NCBI GenBank assembly: GCA_002747255.1
Contig: PDUC01000028.1
Coordinates: 1-64,000 of the forward strand
From: Acidobacteriota bacterium
Lineage (GTDB): Bacteria; Acidobacteriota; Holophagae; Acanthopleuribacterales; Acanthopleuribacteraceae
DNA: 64,000 nt
Direction of reading: 5' to 3'
Shown here: positions 9,064 to 17,480 of the stretch, piece after piece
How the letters are laid out: each line of letters begins with the position of its first letter
How positions within the stretch are numbered: the first letter of the stretch is position 1
Notes under the pieces: model-generated
Databases searched by the model: none
The model's input: only the letters and a program-made list of their open reading frames with translations
Told to the model about the DNA's origin: nothing
Position numbers and translations under genes: made by a program

Positions 9064-9210
9064 ATGTTAAGCTGGATTTATTGGGTTATCGTCGTGTTTT
9101 TCGCTTATTTGGTTGTCAGAACCCTCTACAGGGAAGAAAAGACACTGATGCAAGTCAGCTGCGCCCTGGTTCTGATTGCTTTAGTACTCCGTATAATCGG
9201 TCTGAAATAA
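9064..9210 (+). CDS. Small membrane protein (48 residues) of the gamma-glutamyl cluster
   Basis: A short gene, MLSWIYWVIVVFFAYLVV at its start, with two predicted membrane spans (about residues 3-18 and 29-46) joined by a charged RTLYREEKT loop. GGAG precedes the ATG by five bases. It begins 15 bases after the permease and ends 9 bases before the zinc-hydrolase gene, so it is clearly part of the same transcript. I do not recognise the family. Size, topology and position suggest an accessory subunit of the upstream permease. Confidence 0.75.
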   Translation: MLSWIYWVIVVFFAYLVVRTLYREEKTLMQVSCALVLIALVLRIIGLK

Positions 9211-9219
9211 AGGGGGCTG

Positions 9220-10500
9220 ATGATGAAAAAAAACACACCTCAACTTCGCGGACACCTTATTCTGGTTGTTTGCGCTCTTTTTATCGCCATTGCCGGCATC
9301 CAGTTGCGGCGTCACCATAACCGCGAACCCGTCTATCCGTCACCATCCCTCACGGAAACCAAAATGCTCAGTGACTACCACGCCGCTCTCAAAGGATCCA
9401 GCGGTGACACGGCAGTCTACATCTACGACAGCGGAGTGCCCGGCGGCACCTTACTTGTGCTTGGCGGCACCCACCCCAACGAACCAGCGGGCTTTATGAC
9501 AGCCATCCTGATGGCGGAAAACGTCCAGGTCACCCAGGGAAAAGCCATTATCATCACCCACGCCAACGCGTCTGCTTTCACACACTGTGACAGTCAGGAA
9601 GCCATTTTGCAGCGGTTCACCATTGACACCCGGAACGGTCCACGCTGGTTCCGCGTGGGTTCGCGCTTGACGAATCCGCTCGATCAATGGCCCGATCCCA
9701 CGATTTACGTCACTTCACGCGGCAGTTTCTGGGATAAACACATTGCCGAATTTCCGGAAGACAAGGAAAACAATCCCGGTCCGGGAGGCACCACGCTGGC
9801 CGGAGTTGATTCCAGAAACCTGAATCGCTGTTTTCCGGGGTTACCCGATGGCACGTTGACCGAGCAGGTCGCCTTCGCGATTACCAGCCTCATTTTAAAG
9901 GAAAAGGTCGATCTGGCCATTGACCTGCACGAAGCTGCTCCTGAGTACCCCACTGTCAATGTCATTGTTGCTCATCAGCGAGCTGAAATGATAGCCCTCG
10001 GAGCGGAATTACTGCTCGACGAACTGGGTATCAAGATCGTTACCGATACGTCGGTCACAGCGCTGCGAGGGCTCTCACACCGCGAGTGGGGTGATTCCAC
10101 TCCAACTCACTCTTGTCTCATGGAAACACCTGCTCCGTCCATGGGACGCTTCAAAGGACGCACATCGCTCGCTCAAATAGTGGATGGTCAGGATGGATGC
10201 TACCGTCGGGCTCAGCTCATTCAGGACAAGCTCAATGCCGCCATTGAAGAGCAGAAAAAGAAAGATCCCGAATTCAGCGAGAAAATCAGAAAAATCGTCA
10301 AGGTGGACATTCCCGCCGAAGGTGTTCCTCTGGCAATGAGAATGGGACGCCATCTATCGGGAATCGCTTGTCTGGTGGAGTCCTTCAACATGGAAACCGA
10401 TTCCGACCGTCAAATTGGTCTTGCCAACCTGCCGAGCATGTCTGATCTGATGGACAACGGCATTGGCAATTACCTGCAAAGCCCCCGTACTGATGAATAA
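9220..10500 (+). CDS. Membrane-anchored zinc hydrolase, AstE/aspartoacylase-M14-like
   Basis: A 426-residue protein with an N-terminal signal anchor (about residues 12-29) and a periplasmic catalytic domain. Zinc-site residues of the succinylglutamate desuccinylase/aspartoacylase and carboxypeptidase A group are visible: HPNE (His85, Glu88), NLNR (200-203, substrate carboxylate binding in relatives) and DLHEA (His237). Related enzymes remove acyl or C-terminal residues from acidic amino acids, and some phage members hydrolyse poly-gamma-glutamate. GGGGG lies just before two tandem ATG codons (9220, 9223). Its stop codon abuts the ATG of pgsB. It occupies the place where other clusters carry pgsA/capA. 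Hydrolysis of gamma-glutamyl polymer or of an N-acyl-glutamate is inferred from context. Confidence 0.75.
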   Translation: MMKKNTPQLRGHLILVVCALFIAIAGIQLRRHHNREPVYPSPSLTETKMLSDYHAALKGSSGDTAVYIYDSGVPGGTLLVLGGTHPNEPAGFMTAILMAENVQVTQGKAIIITHANASAFTHCDSQEAILQRFTIDTRNGPRWFRVGSRLTNPLDQWPDPTIYVTSRGSFWDKHIAEFPEDKENNPGPGGTTLAGVDSRNLNRCFPGLPDGTLTEQVAFAITSLILKEKVDLAIDLHEAAPEYPTVNVIVAHQRAEMIALGAELLLDELGIKIVTDTSVTALRGLSHREWGDSTPTHSCLMETPAPSMGRFKGRTSLAQIVDGQDGCYRRAQLIQDKLNAAIEEQKKKDPEFSEKIRKIVKVDIPAEGVPLAMRMGRHLSGIACLVESFNMETDSDRQIGLANLPSMSDLMDNGIGNYLQSPRTDE

Positions 10501-11637
10501 ATGAGCATGATGTTTCTCTTTCTGTCCGCAATCTGGGTTGCCTGGATCATACTGGGCGCCTGTTTTCAACACCAGTCTCATCAGCGTTTGACGCGCATCC
10601 CGCATCGGATTCTGGTGTCCGGCGGCAGGGGCAAGACGACCCTGGTTCGATTGGTTCATGCCGCCCTGACCGCTTCCGACTGCCCGACAGTTGGAAGGGT
10701 AACCGGAGATAAACCCCTCCTGATAGGCCCGGATGGTCGGGAACACGCTGTTCGTCGTCTGGGCCCAGCCAATATCCGCGAATTGCGAAAAATGTTAACA
10801 TTCGCCTCCAAAGCCCGCGCCCTGGTTGTCGAAAACATGGCCATCCAACCCGAATTACAAGCCACCGTTGCCCGTAAACTGGTTTGTCCCAACCTGGTTC
10901 TGATGGCTCCTGACGTTCAGGACCATTTGGAGCTCTTCCCTGCCGATCAGAAGAAGCGAATGGAAACCATTCTGGAGGCACACGACCCCGACATACCGCT
11001 CATTCTGCCTCGCGATCACTCAGAGAAAAATTACGCCCTGTGTGCCGATGCACTCGGTTTCTCGTGGCATACCTATTCAGGACCAGCGATCAACTCGCTG
11101 CGTCCTTTTATGCGAACGCTGGTCGAAATGGCTCTCACGGCCGTGGAAAGAACATGCGGTCAGGTCAGTGCCAATGCAAAGACGGCTATTTTACGACTGG
11201 CAGGTGAACTACAGGGTATTCGGGTCTTTCGCCGAGATACCACGGTCTGGATTGACGGCTTTTCTGTCAATGACCCGCTGTCCGCAGAACAGTTCATTCA
11301 CACAGCATCCGGAGAAGCCTTGAAACGAGGCTACACCCGGGAAGCGAGACTCTTTAACCACCGATCGGATCGGCCCTCGCGTTTACCGCTCTTTGAAAAG
11401 CTGTTGCCATCATCCGGGCCGGTCTGGGTCATTGGCGAGCCCATTCCCCTGCACTGGAAAGCTCGTTTCAAGATGAAGCGAATCAAGGGCTCTCCCCGGG
11501 AAATTGTGGCATCTGTTGAATCTCAATTGCCGAATACGTCTCAACCGCACCTTGTTTATTGCCTTGGAAATACCGCGGGCGCGGGTCACGCTCTCAGAGA
11601 CTGGCTTGGTCTTCACGCGGAGGTGGAAACATGGTAG
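10501..11637 (+). CDS. pgsB: PgsB/CapB-type poly-gamma-glutamate ligase
   Basis: The 378-residue product has an N-terminal membrane segment (about residues 3-20) followed by RIPHRILVSGGRGKTTLVR, a P-loop at residues 41-47 like that of PgsB/CapB. These enzymes belong to the Mur-ligase-like amide ligases. They use ATP to join glutamate through gamma-carboxyl amide bonds at the inner face of the membrane, together with PgsC. The gene follows the zinc hydrolase with no gap (TAA then ATG), and its stop overlaps the pgsC start. Length is close to that of Bacillus PgsB. The ligase domain appears complete; whether the product is secreted polymer, a surface-anchored polymer or a short oligomer is unknown. 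Confidence 0.9.
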   Translation: MSMMFLFLSAIWVAWIILGACFQHQSHQRLTRIPHRILVSGGRGKTTLVRLVHAALTASDCPTVGRVTGDKPLLIGPDGREHAVRRLGPANIRELRKMLTFASKARALVVENMAIQPELQATVARKLVCPNLVLMAPDVQDHLELFPADQKKRMETILEAHDPDIPLILPRDHSEKNYALCADALGFSWHTYSGPAINSLRPFMRTLVEMALTAVERTCGQVSANAKTAILRLAGELQGIRVFRRDTTVWIDGFSVNDPLSAEQFIHTASGEALKRGYTREARLFNHRSDRPSRLPLFEKLLPSSGPVWVIGEPIPLHWKARFKMKRIKGSPREIVASVESQLPNTSQPHLVYCLGNTAGAGHALRDWLGLHAEVETW

Positions 11638-12059
11638 GTGTGTTTGCAATCGGCCTGGTGGTCGCCTTCCTGACAGACGAAACAACAGGTTTAAAACCCG
11701 GTGGTTACATTGTACCGGGCTATCTGGCCATTTCCTTTTATGAACCCGCCAGACTGGCTGCAACACTGCTCACCGTTCTGGGAGTGATTCTCATTTTGAC
11801 TGCGGCCAATAAAGTGATGCTGCTCTATGGAAACAGGCGTTTCGCCTTTGCCTTGTTAACCGGCTGCGTATTGAAACTGGCTCTGGCCACCACACTGCCC
11901 CTCCTGGGTTTTGCTCCCGTTGGACTTCTGATTATCGGCTTTGTTATTCCCGGTCTGACAGGACATGCCTGTTACCGACAGGGCACACTGAAAACACTCG
12001 CGTCGGTTGCACTTGCAACCAGCACAACCAAACTCATCGCCATGGCAGTTATAGGATGA
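11631..12059 (+). CDS. pgsC: PgsC/CapC-type poly-gamma-glutamate membrane subunit
   Basis: A 142-residue integral membrane protein with about four or five spans and the family signature TGLKPGGYIVPGYLA near residues 19-33. PgsC pairs with PgsB to form the membrane synthase core. The ATG at 11631 overlaps the pgsB stop (ATGGTAG) and has GGAGG seven bases upstream, so the longer open frame that begins at 11559 is not used. Its TGA overlaps the ATG of the next gene by four bases. Slightly shorter than, but collinear with, Bacillus CapC. Confidence 0.92.
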   Translation: MVGVFAIGLVVAFLTDETTGLKPGGYIVPGYLAISFYEPARLAATLLTVLGVILILTAANKVMLLYGNRRFAFALLTGCVLKLALATTLPLLGFAPVGLLIIGFVIPGLTGHACYRQGTLKTLASVALATSTTKLIAMAVIG

Positions 12060-13183
12060 AGAAAACGACGCTGTCGTGGCCCAGGCTGGCCGGCCTGCTC
12101 GCGTTCGCCACGCTCTCAACCTGGGCACTTCAATTGACTGGCAGCAAAGCTAACTGGCCCGACGCGGAGACTGTGACGGCCATGGAAACGTACATAAAGG
12201 CCCAGGAACGTCTTTGGGCAGAGCGAGAGCGACTCATCGATGAGGAAACCAGAGAGGAACTGCGCGTCAACGATCCTTTAAAAACGGGTATCGTAGGAGT
12301 CGAGTGGTCTTCCAGGACAACCACTCCGGGTTCACTGGAAGCCAAACGAACGACCGCTCATCCACTTTGGATTACCGTCCTGAGGAACTGGTTCCTTCAA
12401 GCAGGCGTCAAAGCGGGCGATACCATTGCCATCGGCGCTTCCGGTTCCTTTCCGGGCATGGTCATTGCCACCCGCATTGCCGCCGAGTCCATGCAGTTGA
12501 ACGTTCGCTTCATTGGCTCTTTAACTTCATCCAACTACGGAGCCAACATACCCGAAATGGATATCGCCAGAATGGATGAAATTCTTCGCTTATCCGGTCT
12601 GCTGAAACAGCCGCCTCTGGCGTTCACTCCCGGCGGGAGCATGGATCTGGCCATGGAACTGGAGAAAGAGGACAGACGGGAACTTTTCAAACGAATGAAC
12701 GCGCTGGGGTCTCTTCAAAGAATACCGACCGGCCTGCAAGCCAGTATCAATTGGCGTGAAGAACTGCTGCTGAACTCCAAACCCGAACCCAAAGTATTCA
12801 TCAATATCGGTGGAAGTGCTTCCTGCTACGGTGTCGGTGCCGCTCCCCTTGCCATTCCATCCGGTCTCATTCTGGCTTCAGACCATCGGGCGCGTTTTGA
12901 AAGCAAGGGCGACAGCGTCACCTTTCGCGCTCTTCGCAGGGGCATAAACGTCATTCATCTTCTCCATATTCGGGGTTTGGCAGCTGAAAACGGCATTCCC
13001 TACGATCCTGCTCAAATCCCCTCACCTGCCATTCTTCGGCTTCCAGACCGGCTCGCGCCGCTGACTCGCATTTTGGCAGGTCTACTCAGTCTCGTCATGG
13101 TGATCGCTCTCATCTTCTGGCGCGTACCCAAACCAGGGCCAAAAGACTGGTTTCATAGTGAGGAAATGGAAAAGGCGGTTTAA
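12056..13183 (+). CDS. pgsW: PgsW-type poly-gamma-glutamate system protein
   Basis: A 375-residue protein with a membrane segment at each end (about residues 10-26 and 336-356) and a large soluble domain between. It resembles PgsW (TIGR04332 as I recall it), a protein of unknown biochemical role found in PgsBC systems lacking the classical Bacillus layout. Noticeable glycine-rich stretches are AIGASGSFPGM (about residue 124) and NIGGSASCYGVG (about residue 254), which could form a ligand pocket. ATGA overlap with pgsC indicates coupled translation. It ends the tightly packed block; a 154-base gap follows before the racemase-like gene. Confidence 0.82.
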   Translation: MKKTTLSWPRLAGLLAFATLSTWALQLTGSKANWPDAETVTAMETYIKAQERLWAERERLIDEETREELRVNDPLKTGIVGVEWSSRTTTPGSLEAKRTTAHPLWITVLRNWFLQAGVKAGDTIAIGASGSFPGMVIATRIAAESMQLNVRFIGSLTSSNYGANIPEMDIARMDEILRLSGLLKQPPLAFTPGGSMDLAMELEKEDRRELFKRMNALGSLQRIPTGLQASINWREELLLNSKPEPKVFINIGGSASCYGVGAAPLAIPSGLILASDHRARFESKGDSVTFRALRRGINVIHLLHIRGLAAENGIPYDPAQIPSPAILRLPDRLAPLTRILAGLLSLVMVIALIFWRVPKPGPKDWFHSEEMEKAV

Positions 13184-13337
13184 CGTGTTTTTTCCGAACG
13201 GCTCACCCTGCTGAAGGTGTGATCATTTGATTTTGCAGCCAGGCATCTCGGTAACGGGTGAAGAAATAGACAACGCAAAGGAAAAAAACCAAGCGAAAGA
13301 AAAAGGCGACCTTTTGAAGGTTTAGAGGAGCAAAAAA

Positions 13338-14318
13338 ATGAATATCCAACAAATAATGCGTTTCATGCTGATCGCTCTCCTGTGCAACTGCGCGGGGAAA
13401 ACAAGTCACCAAACAAAAGCCTGGCTTGAAAAAGACGAGCTCACCGTGGTCGTAACCGATTCAGGGCTCGGCGGTATTTCCGTAGTCGCCGAACTTGAAA
13501 AACGCTTCACGGAAAACCGCCACTTCAAAAAGGTTCACCTTGTCTTCTTCAACGCGCTCTTCTCGGCTACCGGCGGCTACAACAGTTTGACGTCCAGAGA
13601 CGAGAAAATCAGCTACTTCGATAAGGCCCTCTTCAGCATGAACCGGCTTTATCAGCCCGACCATATTCTGGTGGCCTGCAATACCCTGTCGGTGCTGCTG
13701 CCTGAAACCCGGTTCGCGCGTCAAAAAAACACCCCGACCCACTCCATTATCGACCCGGGAGTGGAACTCCTCAAAGAGGTTCTCAGTCAATCGGAGACCA
13801 GTAAAGTCTACCTGTTCGCCACCCAAACAACCGTAGAAGAGAACAGCCATCGCGCGGCTATAGAACAACTGGGTCTGGATCCCGGACGCATTGTCACACA
13901 GGAATGTCCGGAACTGGCAGACAGCATCGAGCGCGGGTTTCACAGCGAAGATACCGAACTGCTGATTATGACCTTTGTGGATGAAGCACTGACCGCCAGT
14001 GATCCCGCAAAGAGCGAAGTTTACATCAGCCTCAACTGCAGCCACTACCCTTTTGCCCGGCCTCTCTGGCAAAACAGCTTCCGGGAATACGATATTCAGC
14101 CCAAAGCAGTCCTGAACCCCAATCTCGCCATGACACAAGCACTCATGCAGCCCATCGCACTCGATCGCTTTCCTGAAACCGAGGTGCGCGTTTCCGTTGT
14201 TTCCATGGTGGAAATCCCGGATGCCAAGCGCAAATCCATCGCAAAAGCAGTTGAAAACATGTCCAGACCCACAGCCAACGCCCTGCTGAACTACGAACAC
14301 AAACAGGGCCTGTTTTGA
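13338..14318 (+). CDS. Exported glutamate/aspartate racemase-like protein
   Basis: The 326-residue product is homologous to glutamate racemase. DSGLGG lies at 41-46, ACNT carries Cys114, and NCSHYP carries Cys234 with His236, so both acid/base cysteines of the Asp/Glu racemase fold are kept. Unlike MurI it begins with a hydrophobic signal sequence ending near LLCNCAGK, perhaps a non-standard lipobox, so it should act outside the cytoplasm. The MurI stretch GDTARLPYG is replaced by unrelated residues. GGAG precedes the ATG. A normal cytosolic murI is at 52169. Placed directly after pgsBCW, it probably interconverts free D- and L-glutamate released from, or destined for, the polymer. Location and substrate are inferred. 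Confidence 0.82.
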   Translation: MNIQQIMRFMLIALLCNCAGKTSHQTKAWLEKDELTVVVTDSGLGGISVVAELEKRFTENRHFKKVHLVFFNALFSATGGYNSLTSRDEKISYFDKALFSMNRLYQPDHILVACNTLSVLLPETRFARQKNTPTHSIIDPGVELLKEVLSQSETSKVYLFATQTTVEENSHRAAIEQLGLDPGRIVTQECPELADSIERGFHSEDTELLIMTFVDEALTASDPAKSEVYISLNCSHYPFARPLWQNSFREYDIQPKAVLNPNLAMTQALMQPIALDRFPETEVRVSVVSMVEIPDAKRKSIAKAVENMSRPTANALLNYEHKQGLF

Positions 14319-14369
14319 TTCTTCTCGCAAGGAAATCGTCAAACCACAACAGCGATATTCCACAAACGC

Positions 14370-14400
14370 CTGAAAAAGGGTGCCATCAACCCTTTTCCAG
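14370..14400. terminator. Bidirectional terminator-like hairpin
   Basis: A 12-base stem with one mismatch (14370-14381 with 14389-14400, 7-base loop) has an A-rich left arm and T-rich right arm, so it can act for either strand. It lies between the racemase-like gene and the convergent LysR gene and overlaps the last codons of the latter. Confidence 0.6.
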
Positions 14401-15282
14401 GAATTCGGCATAGACTTGCTTGAAACATGCTAAAAACTCTTTACAGATATTGGACAAGGGTCGAGAATCCGGATTTAAACCAGCCACTTCAAACATGATG
14501 GGTGAGGAAAAGCCCTTGTAATGCGTGGTGCCAGTGCCTTTTGTTTTGGCGGTGAGTTCATCGATAATAGCCACTCCCATGCCGTAAGCCACCAGATTTT
14601 TTGCGACATAATAGGTTTGCACGGTAATTTGAGATGTTGATAGCATGCGTGTCATATAGTAATTACTGTGCAGAATATCGGATAAAGGGCCGCTGTCCTT
14701 AATGCTGATAATGCGCTTGTTCTCAAGCTCCTTGAAATGGATTCGACTGCCATTATTCTTAAATTCGCCCGGTTTATAGACACAGACAAATTCACCTGAA
14801 CCGACAGGATGATGAACCAGGCCAACCTGTTTGGCTGGACTGAAGGCAAAACCCAGGTCGATTTCGTATTCGTAAAGAGAGCTGAGCATGTTCTCAAAAT
14901 GCTGGGTGTGAATGTCAAACGTGACATCGGGATAGTCTTTGAGGAAACGCACGATAGTGTGAGGCAGAACATTTAATCCAAGCGCGGGCATAACAGAAAG
15001 CCGAATATGACTTGCCTTGCCTGCCTTTAAATTTCTGGCCTTGTTTTGAAGTGACAGAATCTGCTGGAAGACGCTCTTTACTTCCACAAACAGTTTATGG
15101 GCTTCATCGGTTGGGAACAGCTTGCCTTTAGCGCGTTTAAAGAGCAAGTAACCCAACTCTTCCTCCGTTCGCTGCAAAACCTTGCTGATGGCAGGCTGCG
15201 ATACGTGCAGCAGTTTTCCGGCACCAGTGACCGAGCCCGTTGTGTAAATAGCGTGGAAGACTTCTATTTGTCGCATATTCAT
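14386..15282 (-). CDS. LysR-family transcriptional regulator
   Basis: A 298-residue LysR-type protein with a winged helix-turn-helix at about residues 3-60 (AGKLLHVSQPAISKVLQR) and a periplasmic-binding-like effector domain from about residue 90. Such proteins bind T-N11-A sites and usually respond to a small ligand. The gene is convergent with the racemase-like gene, at the end of the gamma-glutamyl cluster, and is the only regulator there. A matching site is present at 4771-4785 in the divergent control region. Glutamate or a related compound as effector is inferred. Two in-frame ATG codons (15282, 15276) are possible starts. Confidence 0.92.
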   Translation of the reverse strand: MNMRQIEVFHAIYTTGSVTGAGKLLHVSQPAISKVLQRTEEELGYLLFKRAKGKLFPTDEAHKLFVEVKSVFQQILSLQNKARNLKAGKASHIRLSVMPALGLNVLPHTIVRFLKDYPDVTFDIHTQHFENMLSSLYEYEIDLGFAFSPAKQVGLVHHPVGSGEFVCVYKPGEFKNNGSRIHFKELENKRIISIKDSGPLSDILHSNYYMTRMLSTSQITVQTYYVAKNLVAYGMGVAIIDELTAKTKGTGTTHYKGFSSPIMFEVAGLNPDSRPLSNICKEFLACFKQVYAEFLEKG

Positions 15283-15571
15283 GGTATTTATTGATCCTGA
15301 TCATGAGATTGGGATGATGCGAGTCCCTACCCGACATCATACTTTCTTTTTCCACTTACGCTCAAGGTGTTTTCACGATGCCCAAAATCGCACTCATTTC
15401 ACAGGCCTGTTCTTTTAACACCAGCCCTATTGACCTGAGTACAGGACCACTCTGAATATGAAAAAAGCAGTATCAATAAAAAGATCCATACCGCACAACT
15501 GGATTATAAACTCATATCAAGCAGTATTATCCCGATCAACCTGAAAAACGTCACTCATCACAGGAAATCGA

Positions 15572-16006
15572 TCACCCTTGTTTTTCCAACGATTTCTCTA
15601 ACAGCTTCAGCATTTTACGCTGAACAGAGAGAGCAGCACAGTAGCGAAGTCGGGTACCTTCCTGCACCGAAAGGAGAATTTCCTGGGGCGGAAGTTCTTT
15701 GGGCAGTTTTGCTTTGTAGAGGTTGCAGCTATACAGACTCACATCACGCAAATTGGCTTTGGATAAATCGGCGCCCAGAAAGTTAGACCCCTTGAAGTCT
15801 GCCCCTTTCAGATTGGTACCATCAAAAACGGCAAACATGAAGTTGCCGCCGCGCAGGTTAGCATGGCTCAAGTCCACATTTCCGATAATGTATTTGGAAA
15901 AGCCCTTGTTCAACTGCACCCTTTTAATGACTTCCTTGCGAGAATCGATTCTTTTTCTCTTGGTCTCTTCCATCTCACCGGTGCAAGATGCTTTCATTTT
16001 TGCCAT
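15572..16006 (-). CDS. Pentapeptide-repeat protein
   Basis: A 144-residue protein. Residues of about 45-95 follow the A(D/N)LXX pattern (VDLSHANLRGGNF, TNLKGADFKGSNF, ADLSKANL), which forms a short right-handed quadrilateral beta-helix. The N-terminus is basic and the C-terminal third looks helical. Small pentapeptide proteins have many suggested roles, including DNA mimicry, but nothing here selects one. GGGAGG lies five bases before the ATG. Confidence 0.85.
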   Translation of the reverse strand: MAKMKASCTGEMEETKRKRIDSRKEVIKRVQLNKGFSKYIIGNVDLSHANLRGGNFMFAVFDGTNLKGADFKGSNFLGADLSKANLRDVSLYSCNLYKAKLPKELPPQEILLSVQEGTRLRYCAALSVQRKMLKLLEKSLEKQG

Positions 16007-16122
16007 GACAGCCTCCCTTAAACGAGTGCGTTGTATCCACCTACAACTTAACGGATAGATACCCTGTTTTCATGAGGCTTTTCTGGGACTTGTCTACAAG
16101 TCATGCAATGGTGAAATCTTCG

Positions 16123-16491
16123 TCAGCATGAACCTTTTTCAATATCGGACCAGACGGCGAATTCACTGCCACCGGGTTCGCTGAAATGGAATCGCCGACC
16201 TCCTGGAAAGGAGAAGATCTCTTTGACTGTAAGCCCGCCGGCTTTTTCAACTTTCGCCTGTGTTTCTTCCAGGTTCTGACTGTAAAGTACGGCTAAAGTG
16301 CTGCCCTTTTCCACGGCTGCCACTTTTTCCGATCTGTAAATACCGCCATTAAGCCCCTGATTGAAGAAACACGTATAGTCATCACCATAATCTTTAAAAG
16401 ACCAACCAAATACCTTTTCAAAAAACTGTTTGGTCTTCGTAATGTCACTGGAAGGAAACTCCAAATAATCTATTTTTCCGTCTTTGCTCAT
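16123..16491 (-). CDS. VOC/glyoxalase-family protein
   Basis: A 122-residue protein of the vicinal-oxygen-chelate fold: DYLEFPSSDITKTKQFFEKVFGWSF at the start is the typical first beta-alpha-beta unit, and HFSEPGGSEFAVWSD at the end is the last metal-face strand (named in parts here). Members close to this type are annotated as glyoxalase-like or bleomycin-resistance-like proteins without known substrates. AGAGG precedes the ATG. It lies in a loose same-strand group with the Nfu-type and pentapeptide genes. Confidence 0.85.
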   Translation of the reverse strand: MSKDGKIDYLEFPSSDITKTKQFFEKVFGWSFKDYGDDYTCFFNQGLNGGIYRSEKVAAVEKGSTLAVLYSQNLEETQAKVEKAGGLTVKEIFSFPGGRRFHFSEPGGSEFAVWSDIEKGSC

Positions 16492-16569
16492 AATTTATCC
16501 TCTCAATGGAATCTGGCCAGCATCACGCGGACCCATTTCCAATTATTTTTTTTGTTAGACAAAAGTCTT

Positions 16570-17121
16570 TTACAGGGCGACAACTTCCTTGATCTCAGGC
16601 AGAACTTCCCTGATTCTGGCTTCAATTCCCGCCTTTAACGTGATGGTTGAACTGGGGCAGCCACTGCAGCTACCCTGCATATACACCTGGACAACACCTT
16701 CCTTGTATCCGGCAAAAACGATATTGCCTCCGTCCATAGCCAGTGAAGGACGCACTTCATCTAAAACGGCTTTAATGGTTCTTACGGCGGGACTGTCTTC
16801 CCCGGCTTGTGCCATGGCAACTTCATCGAAATTTTTCTCGCCACTCTGGATATGTTCTCTAATGGTTTGCCCAATTTCACGAGCAAAGTCCTGCCAGCCA
16901 GGACCTTCCTTTTTGGTTACTGTCACAAAATTTTGATAGGAAAAGAGTTGTGATACATGACCAAGAGCAAACAGTTTCTCGGCAAGTGGATTACCCTTGG
17001 CTTCCTCGATGCTGTTAATTGAGATGGGAGCCCCATCCACAATTGGGCGGTCCACAATAAATTTAAGGCAATTGGGATTGGGTGTCGGGTTGGCTGTGAT
17101 GTATACTTTGTCGTTTTCCAT
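16570..17121 (-). CDS. Nfu-type iron-sulfur cluster scaffold/carrier
   Basis: The 183-residue product has an N-terminal Nfu domain (opening with ITANPTPNPNCLKFI) and a C-terminal NifU-like domain with the cluster-binding CSGC motif (GSCSGCPSS) at about residue 151. It should carry Fe-S clusters to apoproteins in the cytoplasm. The ATG at 17121 is preferred over one ten codons upstream because AGGAG lies five bases before it. This two-domain layout is like that of mitochondrial NFU1 and many bacterial homologues. No isc or suf genes are nearby. Confidence 0.92.
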   Translation of the reverse strand: MENDKVYITANPTPNPNCLKFIVDRPIVDGAPISINSIEEAKGNPLAEKLFALGHVSQLFSYQNFVTVTKKEGPGWQDFAREIGQTIREHIQSGEKNFDEVAMAQAGEDSPAVRTIKAVLDEVRPSLAMDGGNIVFAGYKEGVVQVYMQGSCSGCPSSTITLKAGIEARIREVLPEIKEVVAL

Positions 17122-17480
17122 GTTAACTCCTAATAAAAATATTGGTGCCATTCTATCTTGATTTAAGGGCTTTTGCTACCATTAGATGAACGCTGCCCAC
17201 GTGATTTTTCTTTTGCGGTTCTTTCCCGAAGGGCTAATTGGTTTTCGCCTTAAAAAACATCCTGCTAAAAAAAACAGTCTCATCCCAAAGTGTCACCGCT
17301 GTGCTTGAACGAGCTGACCTGTGATGTTTCGTTGCGGGTTTGTTGGTTTTATTTGGCTTTATCGCCGCGATCAAACCAGGAAGTTTCATAGCCGCGGACT
17401 AAGCACACCGGCAATTCACAGCATGCCTGCCGGTTTCAAAATCAGTCAATGTGAGCTGTATGGAGGAAAAGCCGTCAAGT
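17122..17480. other. Intergenic region without a recognised gene
   Basis: About 360 bases between the Nfu-type gene and the hypothetical exported-protein gene. A 66-codon plus-strand frame at 17321-17521 has no ribosome binding site and reads like chance. No convincing RNA structure was found. Confidence 0.4.

Noticed and set aside
13461-14411. Long open frame antisense to the racemase-like gene
   Set aside because: Composition is that of a reversed coding strand; the plus-strand gene carries catalytic motifs and a ribosome binding site.
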